Positions 6,306 to 10,793 of a stretch of 10,793 nt of DNA are shown here, one piece after another. The translations under genes and the position numbers were made by a program. The number at the start of each line of letters is the position of its first letter. The stretch's first letter is position 1. Below the pieces are notes generated by a model that was not told where the DNA came from, did not search any database, and saw only the letters and a program-made list of their open reading frames with translations. This DNA is from Actinomycetes bacterium (GTDB lineage: Bacteria; Actinomycetota; Actinomycetes; Actinomycetales; Actinomycetaceae), in contig JAEWHO010000069.1 in the NCBI GenBank assembly GCA_023387755.1, positions 1 to 10,793 on the forward strand, in the 5' to 3' direction.

Positions 6306-7228
6306 TGAGCCGTGTTTGGTGGGAATTCGGTGAGCAACGTCCAGTCATGATCCTCGGTGCCCCACTGTTGCCGGAACTGCTGCATGGCAGCGAACTCGGC
6401 GCGCAGTGTGTAGTGACTGTCGATCTCTAGCACCTGCCCCGCGGCGCAACGCGATACCACCCCGGCAATGCATATCTCGACCGTCCGCTGGACGTCGTCG
6501 TCGAGGTACATAATCGACACCTCGCTGGCATCCTCACTCTCTGGATCCCACGCGATCGCGGCCCCGCAGATGCGCGGGGTGTCAGTCTCCCTGCCGGCCT
6601 CTACCAGGACGCTCCGGGAAAGATCGATGGCTTGCGCTGCCGGATCAAAATCCTCCGCCCAGTATTCGGCGACCTGCTCGCGCGGCGCGGTGGGCGACCA
6701 GGACTCGTGCTGCGCGACGTAAAAATCGGTCCACAGGTTGGCTAGCAGCGGCAGGTCGGTGGCGGTCACGGATTTGACCCGCACATTCGGCCCGTCCACT
6801 ACTCCCCGCGCCCACGCCTGCATGGCGGGCGTCACCCGGTACTGCCAGGGCGGGCACATTTGGTAGACGCGCGCGTCGAGCTCACGCGCCAGTTGCAGGC
6901 GGGTGGTATCCGATTGCTCGATGCTCAGGGCGAGCGGGAGCGCACTGGTAGCTTGGAGTGCCTGCGCGAGCGGGACGGCCACCGCGAGATAGTCAGCCGT
7001 GGGGGAGACCTCCAAGAGGACTGCTCGCCTACCAGGGTGAATTGGATTCGGCGTCGCTCGTGCATGCCCGACGACGGCGTCCCCGCTGAGCGCCACGAAG
7101 GAGCGGCCGTCAGGACGCCAGTAATCAGCCTTCACGTCCAGCGGCTCGCTAGCGTGGGCGGCAGCGGTCACGTGGGCCAGCTCTGCGGGCACCACGCGGA
7201 TGGCAGTGGCGGGGACGTGCAAGACCAT
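6302..7228 (-). CDS. GNAT-like protein, apparently two tandem domains
   Basis: This 308-aa protein shows two copies of an acetyltransferase-like layout. The first half has R-V-V-P-A-E-L-A-H-V (11-20) and the strand pair S-F-V-A-L-S-G-D-A-V-V-G-H-A-R-A (43-58), followed by a beta strand (68-75) and a helix. The second half restarts with V-R-V-K-S-V-T-A-T-D-L-P-L-L-A-N-L-W (149-166) and has I-C-G-A-A-I-A-W (220-227) and a strand M-Y-L-D-D-D-V (240-246) followed by a helix. I do not see a clean Q/R-x-x-G-x-G/A acetyl-CoA motif in either half, so one or both may be degenerate. If active, it would transfer an acyl group to a small molecule or protein amine. No Shine-Dalgarno is present; a TAnnnT hexamer 6 nt upstream of the ATG suggests a leaderless mRNA. 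The stop overlaps that of the L12-like gene through CTAG. The substrate is unknown. Confidence 0.6.
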   Translation of the reverse strand: MVLHVPATAIRVVPAELAHVTAAAHASEPLDVKADYWRPDGRSFVALSGDAVVGHARATPNPIHPGRRAVLLEVSPTADYLAVAVPLAQALQATSALPLALSIEQSDTTRLQLARELDARVYQMCPPWQYRVTPAMQAWARGVVDGPNVRVKSVTATDLPLLANLWTDFYVAQHESWSPTAPREQVAEYWAEDFDPAAQAIDLSRSVLVEAGRETDTPRICGAAIAWDPESEDASEVSIMYLDDDVQRTVEICIAGVVSRCAAGQVLEIDSHYTLRAEFAAMQQFRQQWGTEDHDWTLLTEFPPNTAH

Positions 7229-7234
7229 ATCCAG

Positions 7235-7240
7235 AGCGTA
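7235..7240 (-). promoter_or_regulatory. Probable -10 element of a leaderless transcript (GNAT-like gene)
   Basis: On the - strand TACGCT (TAnnnT) ends exactly 6 nt before the ATG at 7228. That places the transcription start at or next to the initiation codon. No Shine-Dalgarno is present and no good -35 is visible. Confidence 0.4.
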
Positions 7241-7301
7241 GTCGATACACGCCCAGCAGCGACTGGTGCCGAGCGGGCGGAACGAGTAGTGGTTAAGCGG
7301 C

Positions 7302-8009
7302 TTATAGGCTCAGGGGATAGAACTGGGAGAGAACGGCCATGCTGGTAGCCCAGACGAGCGCGCCGATATTAAAAGCGGCGCCGTCTAGTGCGGGGCGGCC
7401 TGGATAGGGGACGCGAGATATCTGGGAAGCAACAACCGTCATGACAGGCGGTGTGAACAAGGCGGCCCACCGCGGGAAGGTGGTATATCCCAGTGCAATC
7501 GTGATGGCGATAAGTATGCCGCCAATCAACATCAGGGTGATGGTCGGTGTCCATGCCCACGTAAGGAATCGGTACATATTTTGGGCGTGGGCACGTTCAG
7601 CTTTGGCGGCGGTATGTTCAGCCCGAAATGCACTGTTGGCGAGTTTTGATGCCTCTCCAAGCGGGTAAAAAGCCGCATGTGCCAAAGGGGCGTAGACGAA
7701 ACTTAACGTATACAGCACTACCGCAACCTGCCCGACCAGGGAGTCTTTGAGTAGTGCCCACTGTGCCAGAGCGCTGAAGATGAGGAGCGGTACGGAGAAA
7801 TTCGCGATCAGTGCCCCTGCGCGAAGCCGAGGTTCGGAGCCGCTCAGCTGGTAGGCAAAGTTATCGTTGCCCATGAAGTCGATGAAGTCGTCATAGTCCC
7901 CGTTCTTGCGGGGGCGGGTGAAACCAACAATGAGCGCATCGCCCACTATCCATACGAGTGATCCGGCAATGAGGGAGATGATCGACCACATGATCCAGCT
8001 CGACGTCAT
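7302..8009 (-). CDS. Polytopic membrane protein resembling DUF6796
   Basis: This 235-aa protein has about six hydrophobic segments (near 6-30, 64-86, 91-112, 148-173, 180-197 and 212-230). Features that resemble the DUF6796 group are an N-terminal helix ending in V-G-D-A-L, a central S-F-V-Y-A-P-L-A-H-A-A-F-Y-P segment, F-P-R-W-A-A-L-F-T-P-P before the fifth helix, and P-Y-P-G-R-P-A-L-D-G-A-A-F-N-I-G near the end. A charged helix of A, K, E and R (about 128-145) lies in a loop. The function of that group is unknown. The ATG at 8009 is chosen because TATGGT lies exactly 6 nt upstream, the same leaderless layout as its neighbours; a GTG two codons earlier (8015) is the alternative. The downstream GNAT-like gene is 73 bp away with its own apparent promoter. 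The family match is from pattern memory only. Confidence 0.65.
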   Translation of the reverse strand: MTSSWIMWSIISLIAGSLVWIVGDALIVGFTRPRKNGDYDDFIDFMGNDNFAYQLSGSEPRLRAGALIANFSVPLLIFSALAQWALLKDSLVGQVAVVLYTLSFVYAPLAHAAFYPLGEASKLANSAFRAEHTAAKAERAHAQNMYRFLTWAWTPTITLMLIGGILIAITIALGYTTFPRWAALFTPPVMTVVASQISRVPYPGRPALDGAAFNIGALVWATSMAVLSQFYPLSL

Positions 8010-8015
8010 GCCCAC

Positions 8016-8021
8016 ACCATA
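8016..8021 (-). promoter_or_regulatory. Probable -10 element of a leaderless transcript (membrane protein)
   Basis: On the - strand TATGGT (TAnnnT) ends 6 nt before the ATG at 8009. TTAGGT at 8043-8038, 16 bp further upstream, is a weak candidate -35. It lies in a near-palindrome GTTTAGG/CCTAAC (8028-8044) that could bind a regulator. Confidence 0.4.
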
Positions 8022-8043
8022 GCAGTAGTTTAGGGGTACCTAA

Positions 8044-8337
8044 CATGCGCTGCTATACCCGCAGGCCGACCGCTACCGCCACGAGGATCACTATCGCGTC
8101 TTAATGGAAAGCACGCAGAGAGTTGATGTGGACGCGTTACATGAGGCCCTGACCGGTTTCACCGGCGGGCTCTGCTCAAATCCTGTGGCTCTCCCGCGTG
8201 AAATGCTGCCTCAGGAAGAACTGGAGGAAGGTGTCGCCGCTGAGGGTGGCGGCGACGGCGCTCGCCGGCGCGGGGTTCGGGCTGGCAGTTGCTGTGCGCT
8301 CATGGTCCCCGGCAGTATCACGCGCGCAGCTGGCTGA
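8044..8337 (+). other. 308-bp gap holding an unexplained open frame; possible gene remnant
   Basis: Nothing convincing is encoded on the - strand between 8010 and 8317, yet the + strand frame from 8044 to the stop at 8335-8337 is open. Its only ATG near the front is at 8104, which would give 77 aa and has no ribosome binding site. The first part (Y-R-H-E-D-H-Y-R-V-L-M-E-S-T-Q-R-V-D-V-D) has protein-like composition. The later part becomes low-complexity G/A/R, while the neighbouring +2 frame there reads as a hydrophobic stretch (L-R-V-A-A-T-A-L-A-G-A-G-F-G-L-A-V). This could be a frameshifted remnant or a chance frame in GC-rich DNA. It overlaps the 3' end of the convergent AlkZ-like gene by 20 bp. 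I do not recognise a family. Confidence 0.2.
8233..8256 (-). terminator. Perfect 8-bp inverted repeat, possible terminator of the AlkZ-like gene
   Basis: GTCGCCGC and GCGGCGAC are perfect 8-bp arms around an 8-nt loop, about 60 bp downstream of the stop of the - strand gene ending at 8318. The sequence after it on the - strand is pyrimidine-rich (ACCTTCCTCCAGTTCTTCC) rather than a true T run, so it may be a weak terminator or a processing stem. Confidence 0.4.
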
Positions 8338-9493
8338 AGGTGCGGTTGACGAGCTTCTCGGCGGCGCGGGTGCGCGTCTTACCTGGCGGCTTGAGCCATT
8401 GCAGGCCCTGGCTCGGTGGCCGTACTCCCACCAGTCGCCCCTTCTCCACCAGCAGTGGGCGGAAGGTGCCATTGCGACTGGGGCAGATAAGGTGGTCGCC
8501 ACTGGTGTCGGTTAGGCATGTGCGGTTGGCATAACCAACGTAGAGCTCGTCAAAGGCAGGGAGGAACAGGAGTCGTGCAGCCTCCTTGCGGTGGTCGGCA
8601 AGAATATCCGGTAGGTCACGGCTCATATAAAGCAACGTACTGCGCGGCCTACCCGTGGCATTGGCGGGCCGTAACACGCCGTCGTCCTCGAGTTGGTAAC
8701 GACCTAACAGTGGGTCCGCTTCGACGGCGGCCTCCAGCAGCCCCGCTGCCGCCGTCTTTGTCAGCCCCGCCCACCAGGCGAGATCGTCGACGGTTACCGG
8801 CCCGTGCCCGTGGGCGTATCGCCGCGCAACCTCCACCTGCCCGCCCTCACGGGCCCCCTCGCGCAGTACGAATCCGCTCTCGGGGGAGTCCGCAGCCGGT
8901 AGTGTGCGGGCGTCAATAAAGTGATGGGCGTTCTTGCCAGCCGGCCCTTCAATGACGGCGCCAATATGCGCGGTGCGATACATCAGGAGGGTGCACCACC
9001 GGTGCCGGTCAGCGTCCGAGCTCAGGTGGGTGTGGTCGAGATTATCGAGCCATACCTGGAATAGCTGTTTGCGGGGCAGATATCCTCCATTGGCAGCGAT
9101 CGCCTGCCAAGCCGCGTCACAGGCTTGTTCGGTGGTGACGTCGTCGATCTTAAAGGCCGGATAGGTACGCTTCTCCCAGCTGGACCAATGAGTTTTGAGG
9201 GCCACGCGCATCCAGTGAAAATCCGCGGCGGTGGTGATATGCACGGTGCCGCGCATCGGACGGTGGCGCACTAAGCGGCCCTGTTGAAATCCCTCTGTGA
9301 CGTCACTGCCGACGCTGCCCGGCACTCGCGCGATAAGCGCGTGGGGGAGGGCGGACACCTGTTGCCCCTGGACGGCGAGCAGGCGCGCCACCGCGTCAGT
9401 GACGCTCGCTGAGCTGGTGGCACTGACGAGCCCTTGCGTGCAGATTCGCAGCAAGCTGATCTCGGTTGGGAGAGGGGGTAAGGGTCGGGCCAT
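8318..9493 (-). CDS. AlkZ-like winged-helix protein, candidate DNA glycosylase (HTH_42/PF06224)
   Basis: This 391-aa protein has the length and motif order of PF06224, the family of the interstrand-crosslink DNA glycosylases AlkZ (Streptomyces) and YcaQ/AlkX (E. coli). Seen: L-L-A-V-Q-G-Q-Q (38-45), whose Q42-G-Q44 falls where AlkZ has its catalytic Q-x-Q; L-V-R-H-R-P-M-R-G-T-V-H-I (74-86), the family hallmark; G-P-V-T-V-D-D-L-A-W-W-A-G-L in the middle winged helix; and the C-terminal L-F-L-P-A-F-D-E-L-Y-V-G-Y plus a F-R-P-L-L-V-E-K-G-R-L-V-G strand. Such enzymes excise alkylated bases and unhook crosslinks; many members have unknown targets. There is no Shine-Dalgarno. TAGAGT lies 6 nt before the ATG, suggesting a leaderless mRNA. 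The family is firm; the enzymatic activity is inferred from the retained motif. Confidence 0.85.
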   Translation of the reverse strand: MARPLPPLPTEISLLRICTQGLVSATSSASVTDAVARLLAVQGQQVSALPHALIARVPGSVGSDVTEGFQQGRLVRHRPMRGTVHITTAADFHWMRVALKTHWSSWEKRTYPAFKIDDVTTEQACDAAWQAIAANGGYLPRKQLFQVWLDNLDHTHLSSDADRHRWCTLLMYRTAHIGAVIEGPAGKNAHHFIDARTLPAADSPESGFVLREGAREGGQVEVARRYAHGHGPVTVDDLAWWAGLTKTAAAGLLEAAVEADPLLGRYQLEDDGVLRPANATGRPRSTLLYMSRDLPDILADHRKEAARLLFLPAFDELYVGYANRTCLTDTSGDHLICPSRNGTFRPLLVEKGRLVGVRPPSQGLQWLKPPGKTRTRAAEKLVNRTFSQLRA

Positions 9494-9499
9494 GTCGTA

Positions 9500-9505
9500 A
9501 CTCTA
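9500..9505 (-). promoter_or_regulatory. Probable -10 element of a leaderless transcript (AlkZ-like gene)
   Basis: On the - strand TAGAGT (TAnnnT) ends exactly 6 nt before the ATG at 9493. There is no Shine-Dalgarno and no clear -35. It faces away from a second -10-like hexamer at 9531, so the 180-bp gap appears to hold divergent promoters. Confidence 0.4.
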
Positions 9506-9530
9506 TGCGCACCGGGCAGGTGATGGTGGT

Positions 9531-9536
9531 TAGAAT
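9531..9536 (+). promoter_or_regulatory. Candidate -10 element of the small membrane peptide/XRE unit
   Basis: TAGAAT matches TATAAT at 5 of 6 positions and lies 32 bp before the ATG at 9569. No -35 of quality is visible at 16-18 bp upstream, so the site may need an activator or be weak. Confidence 0.35.
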
Positions 9537-9568
9537 GTGGAAATCCGGTTGCGGGCCTGCCGGGGTGG

Positions 9569-9673
9569 ATGGCTTTTCTGATCTACTTCGCGTGCCTTGT
9601 ATCTGTCTGTGTAGCGTTGGTGCTTAGGGTGAGTTTCGCTGTCTCTTACCTCACGATCCGGCTAGGTAAGTAG
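9569..9673 (+). CDS. Putative 34-aa membrane peptide upstream of XRE regulator
   Basis: The ORF starts at ATG 9569 and reads MAFLIYFACLVSVCVALVLR, then 14 further residues ending R-L-G-K. The first 19 residues are hydrophobic with two cysteines (C9, C14), enough for one transmembrane helix, followed by an arginine and a second partly hydrophobic stretch (V-S-F-A-V-S-Y-L-T-I). It stops 4 nt before the GTG of the XRE gene, which suggests co-transcription and coupling. GGGGTGG directly precedes the ATG, a close but purine-rich ribosome binding site. YozG-like regulators are usually paired with a larger multi-helix membrane protein, so this may be a minimal or truncated partner. A non-coding leader or chance ORF cannot be excluded from 34 codons. 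Confidence 0.4.
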   Translation: MAFLIYFACLVSVCVALVLRVSFAVSYLTIRLGK

Positions 9674-9677
9674 GATC

Positions 9678-9869
9678 GTGGAGAACAAGCTTCCCGCGCT
9701 CCGGAAAAGTAAAGGACTGCCCCAGGAGCAATTGGGGTTGCTACTCGGGGTATCGCGGCAAACGATCATATCTATCAAGAAGGGGCGTTTCGATCCGTCG
9801 CTACCGTTGGCCTTCGCGATAGCCAAGGTTTTTGACACGACCATCGAAGATATTTTCTTCCCGGACTAG
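9678..9869 (+). CDS. Small XRE-family regulator, YozG-like
   Basis: This 63-aa protein is essentially one Cro/CI-type helix-turn-helix. The pattern is that of the YozG-like group, which is 60-70 aa long: L-R-K-S-K-G-L-P-Q-E-Q-L (8-19), G-V-S-R-Q-T-I (24-30, recognition helix), G-R-F-D-P-S-L-P-L-A-F-A-I-A-K (36-50) and the end T-I-E-D-I-F. Two positions differ from the common pattern: P15 where Thr is usual before Gln, and K34-K35 where Glu-Lys or Glu-Asn usually follows S-I. The start is GTG; no ATG is available in the conserved region, and AGGA lies only 2 nt upstream. It sits 4 nt after a 34-codon hydrophobic ORF. It is probably a dimeric repressor of its own unit, with the membrane partner modulating it; the latter is inferred from related pairs. 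Confidence 0.88.
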   Translation: MENKLPALRKSKGLPQEQLGLLLGVSRQTIISIKKGRFDPSLPLAFAIAKVFDTTIEDIFFPD

Positions 9870-10047
9870 CTGAGCCGCGAGGGATTCTTGTCTGGACGAG
9901 CCGACGAGCGCCGTCGACGCCCCCAAGGGACAGCGCATGTTTCGAAACCAGCTCGTCAAGGGGTGAAGTTTTCACTTGGCAAGCTCGCGCAAAACAGGCG
10001 TTGGTGCAGGAAGTGCCAGGCTTGCGGGGCTATTGCGTGACGGGGAG

Positions 10048-10425
10048 CTAGGGGTTTAGTTTGACTTTCTCTGGGGGCATTGCACTGACCTCTAGGTCTT
10101 TTGCGGGCGCTTCAGTTGAAACAGTGAGTTTTTCGATTGTGCCTACGGCCGTGCACATCTCTGGCGCATCCGATGGTACTCCCTCAACGATCGCAACCTC
10201 GAGGTGCCCCTCAGTTTCCTTGGTAACGATGCGCAGTTGGGAACAGTTCGGGTCGCCAGCGAGCGCGGTGAACGTCAACTCATGCGAACCGGTAACCTCG
10301 TACTCGTCCCAGTCGATTATCTTTTCCGAACGTAGGCTATCGCCGCCGCTCGAGCACGCGCATAGCGTAAGAACGAATCCCAGGGGAGCTGCGAGCCAGC
10401 CTCTGTTTCTTGCCTCGGTGGCCAT
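10048..10425 (-). CDS. Small secreted lipoprotein of unknown function
   Basis: This 125-aa protein has a signal peptide: R-N-R-G (6-9), hydrophobic W-L-A-A-P-L-G-F-V-L-T-L, and a lipobox L-C-A-C with the lipidated Cys at 24, followed by S-S-G-G-D-S as a linker. It should be anchored to the outer face of the membrane. The mature part is acidic, with two cysteines (C61, C91) that could form a disulfide, and strand-like segments (Y-E-V-T-G-S-H-E-L-T-F-T, L-R-I-V-T-K-E, L-E-V-A-I-V) that suggest a beta-sandwich. I recognise no family. A longer frame reaches 10617, but the ATG at 10425 gives a proper signal peptide and has GGTGAT (part of the anti-16S match) 3 nt upstream. The gene stands alone, convergent with the XRE gene. 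Neighbouring DNA seems less GC-rich than the rest. Confidence 0.75.
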   Translation of the reverse strand: MATEARNRGWLAAPLGFVLTLCACSSGGDSLRSEKIIDWDEYEVTGSHELTFTALAGDPNCSQLRIVTKETEGHLEVAIVEGVPSDAPEMCTAVGTIEKLTVSTEAPAKDLEVSAMPPEKVKLNP

Positions 10426-10732
10426 GTCATCACCCGACTTCCAGTGTTTTACCCAAATTATGCGGGATATGTGGTCATATTCTAGGCCGTATTCTGGGAT
10501 CGCCGGAGGTTTTCGAAGACGTTGGCGCATACGTTGAGAAGTTCGAGCCGCACTGAGTGGGATTCTATCGGTTCGCGTGCAGGCATAAAAACATGTGTTC
10601 CTCGCAGCCAGTACCAAGACTAGCCAAACCAGCTGTCACCTACTCATGCAGCAGACCCTGGTGAGCACAGCCCTTGCGGTGTGCCGATCAGTGAGATTCC
10701 TCTGTCGTGTCTAGGAGCCCGTGGGTGGATTG
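10426..10732. other. Gap without a recognisable gene
   Basis: About 300 bp upstream of the lipoprotein hold no ORF with family resemblance on either strand. A possible lipoprotein -10 (CATAAT on the - strand near 10458-10463) has no good -35. A 22-codon ATG-initiated frame at 10646-10714 lacks a ribosome binding site. No repeat or tRNA-like fold was seen. Confidence 0.5.
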
Positions 10733-10741
10733 TGCTAATCT
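10733..10741 (+). promoter_or_regulatory. Candidate extended -10 promoter near the right edge
   Basis: TGCTAATCT fits the extended -10 pattern TGnTAnnnT. Transcription would start around 10748 and run rightward straight into the stem-loop at 10755-10787. The -35 region (near 10713-10718) is poor, as is common for extended -10 promoters. Confidence 0.4.
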
Positions 10742-10754
10742 TGAGGTAATCGTT

Positions 10755-10787
10755 CAGCCCGCCTCGACCTCGGTCGAGAGTGGGCTG
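10755..10787 (+). other. Strong stem-loop at window edge, possible leader-RNA structure
   Basis: CAGCCC (10755-10760) pairs with GGGCTG (10782-10787), and CTCGAC (10763-10768) pairs with GTCGAG (10773-10778). The 2-nt by 3-nt internal loop (GC/AGT) and the CTCG tetraloop give a 12-bp interrupted hairpin. It starts about 7 nt after a predicted transcription start, so it may be the first helix of a riboswitch, T-box or other structured leader. The window ends 6 nt later, so a terminator role cannot be judged. Confidence 0.45.
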
Positions 10788-10793
10788 GATCTC

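Noticed and set aside
8198..8515. Frame of 105 codons on the + strand with a hydrophobic start
   Set aside because: Most of it is antisense to the AlkZ-like gene; only the first part is considered, as part of the possible remnant in the 8010-8337 gap.
9962..9974. Short hairpin GTGAA-GTT-TTCAC between the XRE and lipoprotein genes
   Set aside because: A 5-bp AT-containing stem with no T run is too weak to call a terminator.
10426..10617. N-terminal extension of the lipoprotein
   Set aside because: It would bury the signal peptide and lipobox inside the protein; the ATG at 10425 has a GGTGAT ribosome binding site and gives a normal lipoprotein start.
10646..10714. 22-codon ORF starting M-Q-Q-T-L-V-S-T-A-L
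   Set aside because: No ribosome binding site, no family, and too short to support.
1..10793. Search for CRISPR arrays, tRNA genes, insertion sequences, phage attachment sites and direct repeats
   Set aside because: No spaced repeat series, tRNA-like T-loop with matching acceptor stem, transposase, or long terminal inverted repeats were seen by eye.

Overview
The window looks like chromosomal DNA of a high-GC Gram-positive bacterium (Actinomycetota). This rests on the GC-rich, GC3-rich coding sequence, the GTG starts, the actinobacterial protein families (PadR with a DUF5808-like protein, AlkZ-like winged-helix protein, LCM-type methyltransferase) and several genes that appear to be transcribed without a leader. 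A member of the Actinomycetaceae would fit, but no marker gene settles the genus. I see no rRNA, tRNA, CRISPR array, insertion sequence or phage gene. The window is packed with genes and mostly ordinary.

Layout. Positions 1-2682 (+ strand) hold the C-terminal part of a TetR-type regulator, a class I SAM-dependent methyltransferase of the leucine-carboxyl-methyltransferase/TcmP-like family, and a coupled ribose pair, ribokinase (rbsK) and D-ribose pyranase (rbsD). No ribose transporter or ribose regulator is visible. Positions 2792-5822 (- strand) hold one tightly overlapping five-gene operon: PadR regulator, a membrane protein with DUF5808-like and DUF1648-like segments, a small two-helix PLDc_N-type membrane protein, an ABC ATPase and an ABC-2 permease. 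A 7-bp inverted repeat covers the -10 region of its promoter, which fits autorepression by PadR. The likely job is inducible export of, or protection against, a membrane-active compound; that function is inferred.

Positions 6021-9493 hold a small coiled-coil protein with an L7/L12 C-terminal-like tail (+), then on the - strand a two-domain GNAT-like protein, a polytopic membrane protein resembling DUF6796, and an AlkZ-like winged-helix DNA glycosylase candidate that keeps a Q-x-Q motif. The three - strand genes are separate units. Each has a TAnnnT hexamer exactly 6 nt before its ATG and no Shine-Dalgarno, as does the methyltransferase with 7 nt, so these four are probably leaderless.

Positions 9531-10793 hold a 34-codon membrane-peptide ORF followed 4 nt later by a 63-aa YozG-like XRE regulator (+), a small secreted lipoprotein (-), and at the very end a candidate promoter followed by a strong stem-loop that may be the start of a structured leader RNA of a gene beyond the window.

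The most interesting items are the PadR operon with its operator, the tiny TM-peptide/XRE pair, the AlkZ-like protein, the repeated leaderless architecture, and the structured element at the right edge. I found no clear evidence for an entirely new system.
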